NCBI GenBank assembly: GCA_963766195.1
Contig: CAVXYY010000002.1
Location: forward strand, 202,638-266,637
Source: JAHEFT01 sp963766195
GTDB lineage: Bacteria; Pseudomonadota; Gammaproteobacteria; Xanthomonadales; SZUA-36
Length of the DNA: 64,000 bases
Direction: 5' to 3'
This document shows positions 47,590 through 56,418 of this stretch, piece after piece (position 1 is the first letter of the stretch; every line of letters starts with the position of its first letter). A program made the translations under genes and the position numbers. Below the pieces are notes generated by a model. The model was not told the DNA's origin. It was given only the letters and a program-made list of their open reading frames with translations, and did no database searches.

Positions 47590-49890
47590 CTAGTATGTAA
47601 AGGTTGCACTGATGCTATAGGTTCTTGGTGCACCATAGAATCCGAGCTGGCTGATGTAGTTAATGGCTGCGCCAAAGTCATAACCGGCCTGCAGGTATTC
47701 CTCGTCCGTCAAGTTGCTGCCGTTCAGGGCAAAGCGCCATCTGCCATTGCCAGTAGTCCACGCAATGGTAGCGTCCAGCAAACCATAGGCTTTCTGATCA
47801 CCGACACTTGGAGTCAGGTTCATGACTTTCAGGTCATCGGTATAAACGTAACTAATGCGACCGTAGCCATCCCCGCCAGCCATGGGCCAGAAGAATTCTG
47901 CGCTGGCCAGTGCCGTCATGTCAGGCGAAAACAGGGGGTCAACAGTGTCGGATATATCGATGATCTCACCAGGATTGGCGGGGTCTGAAGTCAGGAACTC
48001 CGTGATATCTGCATTCAGGAAGCCAACGATGCCGGTCAACTGAAAGTAGTCATTTGCCCGCCAGACAGACTCTATTTCCACGCCTTTGTTGGTTTGTCCG
48101 CCGGCGTTGAGTACCGCTGTAGCATTGGTGGGAACGCCGTTGATGATCACGAACTCCTGGGTGGTGATCTGCACATCGGAGTAATCGGCATAAAACGCCG
48201 TGACATTGAACATCAGGTGGCCATCAAGCGCAGTCGTCTTCAGACCAATTTCCCAATTATCCACGGATTCAGAATCATAGCCATCAACCGTTCCGGGGAA
48301 TACCGACTGGTTGCCACGCATGTCGAAACCGCCGCTCTTAAAGCCGTTCGTAAAGCTGACATAACCCATCACGTTGTCGTTAAATACATAGTCCAGGCTA
48401 ACGCGCGGCGTAAAGTCATCAAACGTCCTGCTGTTGGTGTAGTCGGATTGAACGCCCAGCAGAATAAAGCCGGGAGGAGGATTGTCCGGGTCCAGAGCAG
48501 TCTCCGGGCCGTACAGCGTGCCAAGATATTGCGCTACATAGACATTGGCGGTCTTGTCGTCCTTGTTCCAGCGGCCGCCAAAACTCAGGCTCCACTTATC
48601 GGTGATGGACCAGGTTGCGTCGGCGTAAATGGATATGCTTTTCGTGCCGACACAACCATCTGTCAGGCTGGTCAGGTTATACAAACCCAGGACCGTATTG
48701 AACCCGCCGCAGGCCGTACCATCGAAATAGAACGCACCCATCACTACAGCCCAGTTGTCTTTCTGGAAGTTGAACTGCGCCTCAGCGGAGAACTGATCGT
48801 CATCGTAAGCGCCAATCACATTGAAAATCGGGCTGTTCAGAGTTTCGAAGTCAATCCAGGTGTCCGTTTCATTTTCACGGTAGGCACTGATAAATTTGAA
48901 GTCCCAGTTTTCGTTAATCGTAGAGTCAAAAATGGCTGACACGCCCCAGTTCTGCACGCTTTCGATTCCCACCGGAAGATCGTTGCGAACATCATAACGA
49001 CTGTCCAGGGGCGGCCCCCAATTACTGTTCAACCGCTGGGCGCCACGCGCGTTGGAATTGTCATCGATCATATCAAACGCAAGCCTCAGTTTAGAGCTAT
49101 CGCCAAACAGGATGGTAGCGCTGAGCCTGCCCGCGAGCAGGTCCTTGTCGGAAACATCTTCTCCGAGTTCGTTGTAGACTTGCGGTGTATCACTTGCCAC
49201 GACCTCGCCGTAACCATTGCGAGTCAGATAAGCCACTGCACCGCCAATATAGAAGTTGTCACTGACAGGCATGGAACCCGATGCTTTAAGATCAAGACGG
49301 CTGTAACTGCCTGCCTCGACGATGGCGCGGGCGTAAGGATCACCGACGATATCGCGGCTGTTGTATTTGATGGCGCCAGCGAGGGTGTTTTTGCCATACA
49401 GGGTTCCTTGCGGTCCGCGCAAAACTTCGATGGATTTGACATCAAAAACGTCCAGCAAAGCACCCTGCGGACGGGCGATAAAAACATCGTCCAGATATAC
49501 ACCTACGCCAGGCTCAAAACCCCAGAGTGGATCGTTTTGCCCGATACCGCGGATGTAGGCAATGATGGTTGAGTTGGTTGCCCTGCCCGCACTGATCACC
49601 GAGTTTGGCACAATGTTTGAAACATCACCAAGATCCAGCACGTTGTAATCCTGCAAATCATCAGCCGACAAATAGCTGATCGCTATAGGCACATCCTGAA
49701 TGTTTTCATCCCTGCGCCGGGCGCTGGTCACGATCACTTCTTCGAGCTCCCCTGCCATTTGCTCTTCTGAGTCGGCTTGGGCAAACGTGATCGCGGGTAA
49801 AGCCAACAATGCCACCATGCTCGCGGCTGAGAGCAGTAGCTTTCGTTGCCAGTGCGACTGACTATGCTGGTTCTTATTAGAAATTCTCAT
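47590..49890 (-). CDS. TonB-dependent outer-membrane receptor
   Basis: About 766 residues from ATG 49890, with the strong GGAGGAAGG four bases upstream. A signal peptide ending ITFAQA is followed by a TonB-box-like EEVIVTSARR, the plug domain (DVPIAISYLSADDL, VLRGPQGTLYGKNTLAGAIKYNS) and a barrel with PRVSLDYVFNDNVMGYVSF and a C-terminal aromatic (SATFTY). Receptors of this IroN/CirA-like group bring siderophores or large organic molecules across the outer membrane. Its divergent partner is a tetR-led lipid-ester operon, so an organic ligand is more likely than iron here. Confidence 0.85.
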   Translation of the reverse strand: MRISNKNQHSQSHWQRKLLLSAASMVALLALPAITFAQADSEEQMAGELEEVIVTSARRRDENIQDVPIAISYLSADDLQDYNVLDLGDVSNIVPNSVISAGRATNSTIIAYIRGIGQNDPLWGFEPGVGVYLDDVFIARPQGALLDVFDVKSIEVLRGPQGTLYGKNTLAGAIKYNSRDIVGDPYARAIVEAGSYSRLDLKASGSMPVSDNFYIGGAVAYLTRNGYGEVVASDTPQVYNELGEDVSDKDLLAGRLSATILFGDSSKLRLAFDMIDDNSNARGAQRLNSNWGPPLDSRYDVRNDLPVGIESVQNWGVSAIFDSTINENWDFKFISAYRENETDTWIDFETLNSPIFNVIGAYDDDQFSAEAQFNFQKDNWAVVMGAFYFDGTACGGFNTVLGLYNLTSLTDGCVGTKSISIYADATWSITDKWSLSFGGRWNKDDKTANVYVAQYLGTLYGPETALDPDNPPPGFILLGVQSDYTNSRTFDDFTPRVSLDYVFNDNVMGYVSFTNGFKSGGFDMRGNQSVFPGTVDGYDSESVDNWEIGLKTTALDGHLMFNVTAFYADYSDVQITTQEFVIINGVPTNATAVLNAGGQTNKGVEIESVWRANDYFQLTGIVGFLNADITEFLTSDPANPGEIIDISDTVDPLFSPDMTALASAEFFWPMAGGDGYGRISYVYTDDLKVMNLTPSVGDQKAYGLLDATIAWTTGNGRWRFALNGSNLTDEEYLQAGYDFGAAINYISQLGFYGAPRTYSISATFTY

Positions 49891-50008
49891 GATTCCTTCC
49901 TCCATAAACATGCGGTTGGATGCCGTTGCCACTCGAGCAAGACAACTCCTTTTTTATCCCCGACACGATGGCTTGACCTTGCCATTCGCAGCAAAGCATG
50001 CAACATTA

Positions 50009-50029
50009 TGAAACATGAATCAAGTTTCA
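50009..50029. promoter_or_regulatory. Possible TetR operator overlapping the tetR start
   Basis: TGAAAC, nine bases, GTTTCA is a perfect inverted repeat that spans the tetR ATG at 50015. TTGCCA at 49979-49984 and AACATT at 50002-50007 could be the promoter; the message would then be nearly leaderless. No ribosome site is seen. The repeat lies in the 124-base gap to the TonB receptor, so the repressor could control both directions. Confidence 0.4.
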
Positions 50030-50632
50030 ACTTCCAATAAGATTCCAAAAACCGCCCGCGGCAAGCGCACCCGCGAAAAGTTGTTGCAGGCGGCTGAAAC
50101 CGAGTTTGGCGAAAAGGGCTACTACGAAGCCACTGTCAGCGGGATTACCTACCGGGCGGGTGTCGCTCTTGGATCTTTCTATACCTATTTCGAAAGCAAG
50201 GAAGAAATATTCCAGGCGCTTGTGTCTTACATGAGCCAGCGAACGCGCCAATGGATCGCCGAACGCATTGCCGGCGTACCCGATCGAATGACCGCCGAGC
50301 GAAAAGGCCTGGAGGCTTACATCGAGTTTGCGCGCCAGCACAAGGGAATCTACCGCATCATCACGGAAGCCGAGTTCGTGGCCAATGACGCGTACCGGGA
50401 ACATTACACGGGCTTCGCCAAGGCCTACCAGTACAATCTGCGCAAGGCCGGGGAACGCGGCGATATCCGGGACGGCGACTACGAAATCTGGTCCTGGGCG
50501 ATCATGGGCATGGCCGTGACCCTCGGCATCAGGTATGCCGAATGGGATGAAGACACTCCGGTAGCAAGCATCGCGGAGTCCGTGGCCGACATGATCGCGA
50601 ACGGAATCCGGCCAAGGAAGGATTCCGCATGA
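50015..50632 (+). CDS. TetR-family regulator
   Basis: The 205-residue protein has the TetR DNA-binding domain at residues 12-58 (RGKRTREKLLQAAETEFGEKG, then ALGSFYTYFESKEEIFQAL). The C-terminal ligand domain is unlike any I can name. It overlaps the ketosynthase-like gene by four bases (ATGA) and is divergent from the TonB receptor, the usual arrangement for a local repressor that senses a substrate or intermediate of the operon. Confidence 0.85.
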   Translation: MNQVSTSNKIPKTARGKRTREKLLQAAETEFGEKGYYEATVSGITYRAGVALGSFYTYFESKEEIFQALVSYMSQRTRQWIAERIAGVPDRMTAERKGLEAYIEFARQHKGIYRIITEAEFVANDAYREHYTGFAKAYQYNLRKAGERGDIRDGDYEIWSWAIMGMAVTLGIRYAEWDEDTPVASIAESVADMIANGIRPRKDSA

Positions 50633-51666
50633 CAGCCATGGGTATCGTTTCTACCGGCACGTATTTTCCGGACACTTACATTACCGCCGCCGAGATCGCC
50701 CGGCAGAGCGGCATGCCCGAGTGGGTGGTCAGGGAAAAACTGGGCATTGAGCGAAAGTTTGTGGCGGACCCGCAGGTGCATCCAAACCAGATGGCCGTAT
50801 ACGCGGCGGAAAAGGCGGTTAAAAAAGCCGGTATTGATCCAATGGATATCGATGTTGTGCTGTGTACGACCGAAGAATGGCGCGAATACCTCCTCTGGAC
50901 TACCGGCGTTGACCTGGCTTACGAGATTGGCGCCAAAAACGCCTGGGGCATCGATATTCATGCCCGTTGCGTCACGACGATCGCCGCCCTGAAACTGGCG
51001 CGAAGCCTGATGGCTGACGACCCCTCCATTAATACGATATTGATCGGAGGCGGCTATGGAATTTCCCATTTTATCGACCTGACCGACGTGAATACCTCGT
51101 TTCTTTTCAACATCGGCGCCGGCGCCGGAGCGATGATCGTGAAACGCGACTGGCCTGAAAACCGGGTCCTTGGCAACCACCTCATCGTGGATGGTTCGAT
51201 GAGCCGTCACGTGATCGTGCCGGCGAGTGGATCGTTACAACACCCCACGGACGATGCGGTTGCCGGCGGCGGATTCAAGTTCAGGTTGGTTGAACCCGAG
51301 GCCATGAAAAACCGGCTTGCAGAGGTTTCGATAAAAAATTGGCTGACCTGCGTGGACTCAGCGCTTGAGAAGTCGGGCCGCAAGGCTGACGGGACCCCGT
51401 ATTCGCGGGCTGACATCGATTTCTTCAACATGTCACTGGTCAAACCTTCGGCTCACCGGGAAATGCTTAGCCTGCTGGGTCTCACCGAGGAACAGAGCGT
51501 ATACCTTTCGAGCGTGGGTCACATCGGGGAACAGGACGCGATCATCAATATTGAAGCCGGGATCGAACAGGGCCGGCTGAAGTCCGGCGACACCATGGCT
51601 ATCATCGCGGCGGGGATCGGTTACGTTTGGGGCAGCGCCATTGTTCAATGGGGAACACCGGAATGA
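50629..51666 (+). CDS. Ketoacyl-ACP synthase III-like thiolase-fold enzyme
   Basis: The 345-residue protein has the FabH fold: IVSTGTYFPDTYITAAEIA at the start, and the nucleophile region DIHARCVTTIA with Cys at about residue 114. The catalytic His could be in KPSAHREML near residue 275. The Asn of the FabH triad (usually NTSAAS) is not present; the equivalent region reads SSVGHIGEQDAI. It belongs to a divergent FabH-like group, so condensation or acyl transfer is likely but the substrates are unknown. ATG at 50629 overlaps tetR, and it overlaps the ligase by four bases. Confidence 0.7.
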   Translation: MTAMGIVSTGTYFPDTYITAAEIARQSGMPEWVVREKLGIERKFVADPQVHPNQMAVYAAEKAVKKAGIDPMDIDVVLCTTEEWREYLLWTTGVDLAYEIGAKNAWGIDIHARCVTTIAALKLARSLMADDPSINTILIGGGYGISHFIDLTDVNTSFLFNIGAGAGAMIVKRDWPENRVLGNHLIVDGSMSRHVIVPASGSLQHPTDDAVAGGGFKFRLVEPEAMKNRLAEVSIKNWLTCVDSALEKSGRKADGTPYSRADIDFFNMSLVKPSAHREMLSLLGLTEEQSVYLSSVGHIGEQDAIINIEAGIEQGRLKSGDTMAIIAAGIGYVWGSAIVQWGTPE

Positions 51667-53192
51667 AACAGCAGTCGCATTTCGTGACCGATTGGCTCGA
51701 TAAGCGAGCAAAGCTTTCACCGGAGCGGCTGGCATTGATCGACTATCCGACCGGGCAGGAAACGACGTTCCGGCAGTGGAATGAGCGGGTGAACCGTACC
51801 GCCAATTACCTGAAAAGCCTGGGTGTTTCAAAGGGCGACCGGGTTGCGGTCTATGCTTCAAACGTTCCTGAATACCTGGACCTGTTTTGGGCCATGCCGA
51901 AGACAGGTGCGATTCTGCAAAACCTGAACTGGCGCCTCACGGTGCACGAACTGACCGGAATCGTGGCCAGTGGAGAGCCTACGGTTCTCATCTACAGCAA
52001 GGACTGGCAGGCGCAGGTCGAAGCACTCAAACCTTCCCTGGCGTCGGTTAAACACGTCATCGCAATCAGCGAGCCGGGCCCTGGAGAACGTGACCTCGCA
52101 GAGCGGAATTCCATGTCCGCTGAACTGGAAGACAGGCCCGAACTGTCGCTGGACGACCCGTGGGGCATCTACTACACGGGCGGTACCACGGGGCTGCCCA
52201 AAGGCGCCGTGATAACGCACGGCAACGTCACCTGGAACAGCGTCAACACCACGATGTCCTGGGGTGTGAATGGCCAGCACAGGGTGGCCCTCCAGCTGCC
52301 ATTTTTTCATATCGGCGGGCCGAATATTTTCATGGTCCCGTTGGTACATGCAGGCGGTACGACCATCCTGTGTACCGGGTTCGATCCGGATGAAACCTTC
52401 GACCTGGTGGAACACTCCGGCGTCACGCACTACATCGGTGTGCCGACCATGTTCCAGATGCTCCAGTCGCACCCGAGATGGGAGCAAGCCGACTTCTCCG
52501 GGTTAGAACTTGTGATCAGCGGCGGAGCGCCCTGCCCGCTTCCCGTCATGGAAAAATTCTGGCGGCGGGGCGTCGACTTCAAGATGGGTTATGGACTGAC
52601 CGAGGCTTCGGGTAACAACTTCTGGTTGCCACGGGAACTGGTCCGTGAAAAAACCGGGTCAGTCGGTTATCCCATCTTTCATATCGACATGAAAGTCGTC
52701 CGCGAAGACGGGACTGAGTGCGCCGTGGATGAAGGCGGAGAACTCCTGATTCGAGGCCCGCACGTGATGGCGGGCTACTGGAGGAATCCCGGGGCAACAG
52801 CGGAAACGATACGCGACGGCTGGCTCCATACCGGCGACCTGGCCAAGCGTGACAAGGACGGCTGCTATTCCATCCTTGGGCGTTCCAAAGAGATGTTTAT
52901 CAGCGGCGGCGAAAACGTCTACCCGGCGGAAATCGAATCCGTGCTGTGCGCGCATCCGCGGGTGACCGATGCAGCGGTCGTCGGCGTGCCGCACGAAACA
53001 TGGGGGGAAGTCGGTATGGCTTTCGTGGTCGTCGCGCAGGGTTATGAAGAAGCGGACGTGCGTGAGTTCCTCGCCCAGCGGCTGGCCAAATATAAGCTGC
53101 CGCGCTCGATCATCGTGCTGGAAGCCCTGCCCTTGACGGCCATCGGAAAGATCGACAAGAAACTGCTGGCTTCTAAAGAGGTCCCGAAATGA
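51663..53192 (+). CDS. Acyl-CoA ligase (ANL family)
   Basis: About 509 residues from ATG 51663, in the ATGA overlap with the ketosynthase-like gene. The adenylation P-loop is YYTGGTTGLPKGA near residue 170, then FFHIGGPN, the YGLTEASGNNFW motif, the hinge GWLHTGDLAKRDKDG, and a C-terminal Lys in LPLTAIGKIDKK. It activates a carboxylic acid as acyl-AMP and then acyl-CoA. The substrate is not evident. It overlaps the next gene by four bases. Confidence 0.85.
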   Translation: MKQQSHFVTDWLDKRAKLSPERLALIDYPTGQETTFRQWNERVNRTANYLKSLGVSKGDRVAVYASNVPEYLDLFWAMPKTGAILQNLNWRLTVHELTGIVASGEPTVLIYSKDWQAQVEALKPSLASVKHVIAISEPGPGERDLAERNSMSAELEDRPELSLDDPWGIYYTGGTTGLPKGAVITHGNVTWNSVNTTMSWGVNGQHRVALQLPFFHIGGPNIFMVPLVHAGGTTILCTGFDPDETFDLVEHSGVTHYIGVPTMFQMLQSHPRWEQADFSGLELVISGGAPCPLPVMEKFWRRGVDFKMGYGLTEASGNNFWLPRELVREKTGSVGYPIFHIDMKVVREDGTECAVDEGGELLIRGPHVMAGYWRNPGATAETIRDGWLHTGDLAKRDKDGCYSILGRSKEMFISGGENVYPAEIESVLCAHPRVTDAAVVGVPHETWGEVGMAFVVVAQGYEEADVREFLAQRLAKYKLPRSIIVLEALPLTAIGKIDKKLLASKEVPK

Positions 53193-54260
53193 GCATCCCT
53201 GTTCTTCCCGGCGTTACGGCAAAAACAATAACTACCCACCGCCTGACCACCCGGGTGTTGTTTTCCGGTCCCGAGGACGGCATACCGGTGTTGTTCATCC
53301 ATGGCAACTTTTCCTCCGCCACCTGGTGGGAGGAAACGATGGTTGCCCTGCCTTCGAAATACCGGGCGATTGCTGCGGACCAGCGCGGACTGGGCGAGTC
53401 GGACCACGAGGTGAAAATAAACGCCCAAAACGGCATGGGAGATTTTGTCGGCGACGCCATTGCGTTGATGGATCACCTGGGATACGACAAATTTCACCTG
53501 GTCGGCGTTTCCCTGGGTGGAGTAGCCGCCTGGTGGATGATGGCCGATGCGCCCACGCGCCTGTTGTCGGTGACCCTTGCCGGCCCCGGGTCACCCTTTG
53601 GCTTCGGCGGAACGAAAGACGCCAACGGTACACCGACTTACGACGACTATGCCGGATCGGGCGGAGGACTGGCCAACCCGGTTCTTTTCCAGGGTTTGAT
53701 GGAAAAAAACCGCACCCTGGATTCGCCATTCAGCCCGCGCTCGGCGCTTCGCCTGCTGGTCTGGGGGCCGCCTTTCGTTCCGGAGCGAGAAGAGGCGTTC
53801 CTGGATGCGATGTTCCAGGTTGAACTGGGCGAGCAAGGAATTCCGGGCGACAAGGTCGACTCTCCCAACTGGCCTTACGTGGCGCCTGGAAAATGGGGGC
53901 CGCTCAATGCCCTTTCCCCGAAGTATATCGGGAACCTGGTCGAGCGAATCCTCGCTGCCGAACCCAAAGTGGAAGTGCTGTGGATTTATGGATCCGATGA
54001 TGTCGCGGTTTCCAACAGCGCCGCTTCGGACCCGGGAACCTGGGGGCCGACAGGCCGGCTGCCGGGCTTTCCGGGGCCGGAGGTGTATCCGCCTCAGCCC
54101 ATGATGGACCAGATCCGGGTGACCCTGGAAGCTTACGCTGCACGCGGCGGCAAATACGAAGAGGTTTCGGTCGCTGGTGCAGGCCACGTGCCGTTTCTCT
54201 CCCACCCGGACGAATTCAACCGTTCGTTTCACGCGTTTCTGGAACAGGCAGGAGACCTGA
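53189..54260 (+). CDS. Alpha/beta hydrolase, likely ending at 54260
   Basis: The product is an alpha/beta hydrolase with FIHGNFSSATWWEET (oxyanion HG motif), DQRGLGESD, the nucleophile elbow GVSLGG near residue 110, acid candidate WIYGSDD and AGAGHVPFLSHP with the histidine. The frame in the given sequence does not stop but continues into a PHB depolymerase. Removing one G from the GG pair near 54251 gives a TGA at 54258-54260 just before the next ATG. It resembles haloalkane dehalogenase-like and carboxylester hydrolases. The substrate is unknown. Confidence 0.7.
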
Positions 54261-54261
54261 T

Positions 54262-55240
54262 ATGCGAAGACCAATTGATCATGATTGCCTTGCTGGTTAC
54301 CTCGGCCAGCTTTGCCGGAACCCCGCCCATTGTGGACATCGACCCGGACAAAATCACCGTATCCGGGATATCGGCAGGGGGGCAAATGGCGCACCAGGTG
54401 CACATGGCCTATTCCGACCTGTTCAACGGCGCGGCGATCATCGCCGGTGGCCCCTACGGCTGCGCTGAAGGTTCGCTGTCGACAGCGATGTCGCGCTGCA
54501 TGGGTGCCGCCGATGCCGTCTTTGAGTTAACGGAACAGGCTGCCGCAATCCGCAGTGCTGCTGAGGCGGGAGAATTGGCGAACCCCGGGAACCTGGAAAA
54601 CGACCCGGTCTGGCTGTTTCACGGCACCCTGGACACGACCATGGGGGCCGGTCTGAGTGATGCGCTGGCGGCACTCTACGCGGAGTTTATCCCCGCTGAC
54701 CAGATTCTGTATGTCAGCGACATTGAAGCCGGTCATGGTTTTCCCGCGCAAGGGCACGGCAGTGCATGCACGGCCATGCAGCCGCCCTTCGTGATCGATT
54801 GCAACTACGATGCCGCCGGCCAGTTATTGCAGCATCTTTACCCGGACCTGGTCGCACCCGTCCAGGGGCCGGAGCTGGAATTGACCGAGGTCAACCTGCC
54901 TGGCGCGACCGACGCCGGATTGAGTGAAACGGCATTTTTGTATATCCCCCCGGACTGCACGAGGGAAGGACAAGCGTGCGCCCTGCACCTGGTTCTGCAT
55001 GGCTGCGCGCAGTCCGCGGTCCAGGTTGGCACCGACTTCATACAGCAAAGCGGCTACCTTCCCTGGGCGCAGACCAACAACATCGTGCTGGCCTTTCCCC
55101 AGGTTGTACCCGGCCCATTGAACCCCTATGCCTGCTGGGATTGGTGGGGCTATACCGGTGAGAATTACGACACCCGTGACGGCGCACAGATGACCGTGCT
55201 GGCGGATTGGGTTGGCAGCTTCAGTAACCAGGCCGAGTAA
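54262..55240 (+). CDS. Secreted PHB depolymerase-like esterase
   Basis: The protein has the extracellular PHB depolymerase pattern: GISAGGQMAHQVHMAYS with the nucleophile, GGPYGCAEGS, FHGTLDTTM, HGFPAQGHG, and at the end LVLHGCAQSA followed by CWDWWGYTGENY. The ATG at 54262 has GGAG seven bases upstream. Removing one T of the pair at 54275-54276 joins it to MIALLVTSASFA, giving an 18-residue signal peptide. Without this change the second half of the upstream hydrolase frame would carry an internal signal peptide. It should hydrolyse polyhydroxyalkanoate or related esters outside the cytoplasm. Confidence 0.7.
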
Positions 55241-55265
55241 CCACGACTAGAGGTGAAACAGAGTC

Positions 55266-55661
55266 ATGAGCAAAACCAGAGATTTTTTTGATCCCAAAGT
55301 TGTTTTTTCCAGTAAAAACCCGCTATTGATCTACGCCGGACAGGCCCATCACCGTGTTTTTGAGGCCTTTGACCGAACGGCGCGCGTCCAGTTGTCCCTC
55401 ACCGAAGACCTGCTGGACATGAACCGCAAACGGTTCGAAGCGCTCTACGCCGGTAACGGCTTTATGGACAAGGTTGCAGTCCATCAAGATCTGGTACTGG
55501 CCGCCGGTAAACGCACGGCGACCTGGGCTGGTGACCTGCAGGAAATCGTGGTCGACCTGGGTGGTGGCCTCTGGGATGCCGCCAATGAATTCGTACCTGG
55601 GGGAAAGGCAGAATCACCTCGCAGCAAGTCCGGAAAGAAGGGAGCCCAAGGTGAAAATTGA
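55266..55661 (+). CDS. Phasin-like PHA granule protein
   Basis: A 131-residue, largely helical protein with FEAFDRTARVQLSLTEDLLDMNRKRFEALYAG, typical of the phasin family, plus an amphipathic VHQDLVLAAGKRTATWAGDLQEIV. A charged, Lys-rich end follows. Phasins cover polyhydroxyalkanoate granules. It starts 25 bases after the depolymerase and overlaps the reductase by 11 bases. Confidence 0.65.
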   Translation: MSKTRDFFDPKVVFSSKNPLLIYAGQAHHRVFEAFDRTARVQLSLTEDLLDMNRKRFEALYAGNGFMDKVAVHQDLVLAAGKRTATWAGDLQEIVVDLGGGLWDAANEFVPGGKAESPRSKSGKKGAQGEN

Positions 55662-56412
55662 ACGTTCAATTGTCGCAATTACCGGTGCCGGTGGAGGGCT
55701 TGGTGCGGCGATGGCTGTGCGCCTGGCGCGACAGGGCGCACGTCTTGCCCTGATCGACTTTAACCCGGACCTGCTGGATGACCTTAAAGCCGAATTGTCA
55801 CTGCCGGATGAGGATTGCCTTGCTCTGCGGTGCGACGTCAGCAATGAGGAACAGGTCGACCAGGCTTTCGCCGGGATCGCCGCGCATTTCGGAGGTCTCG
55901 ATGTGCTGATCAACAACGCCGGGATTACCCGCGACGCGCTGATGCTGAAATTCAAGGATGGCCAGCTTCAGTCCCGGATGTCGCTCGAAGCCTGGAACGC
56001 GGTGATCAACGTCAACCTGACCGGCGTGTTCCTGTGCGGCCGCGCAGCGGCTGAGCAGATGGCGCAAGCGGGCAATGGCGGTTTGATCATCAACATTTCA
56101 AGCATTTCCCGCGCTGGCAACATGGGCCAGAGCAACTATTCCGCGGCCAAGGCCGGCGTGGCAGCACTTACCGTCACCTGGGCCAAGGAACTCATCCGTT
56201 ACGGGATTCGAGTCAACACCATTTCACCCGGCTTTATCGGCACGGAGCTGGTCCGGTCAATGAAGCCGGAAGCCCTGGCCAAGATGACTTCGATGATTCC
56301 CGCGGGCAGGATCGGGGAGCCGGATGAAATTGCTCACACGGTTCAGTATTTGATGGAAAACGATTTCGTCAATGGTCGAAACATCGACATCGACGGAGGC
56401 ATGAGGCTCTGA
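55651..56412 (+). CDS. Short-chain dehydrogenase, FabG/PhaB-like
   Basis: About 253 residues from GTG 55651, with GGGAG seven bases upstream. The NAD(P) motif is ITGAGGGLGAAM, LINNAGITRDALM follows, and the catalytic triad is NISSISRAG with YSAAKAG. The sequence resembles FabG/PhaB acetoacetyl-CoA or ketoacyl reductases. With PHA synthase next door, production of hydroxyacyl-CoA monomers is likely. Confidence 0.75.
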   Translation: MKIERSIVAITGAGGGLGAAMAVRLARQGARLALIDFNPDLLDDLKAELSLPDEDCLALRCDVSNEEQVDQAFAGIAAHFGGLDVLINNAGITRDALMLKFKDGQLQSRMSLEAWNAVINVNLTGVFLCGRAAAEQMAQAGNGGLIINISSISRAGNMGQSNYSAAKAGVAALTVTWAKELIRYGIRVNTISPGFIGTELVRSMKPEALAKMTSMIPAGRIGEPDEIAHTVQYLMENDFVNGRNIDIDGGMRL

Positions 56413-56418
56413 GGACGG

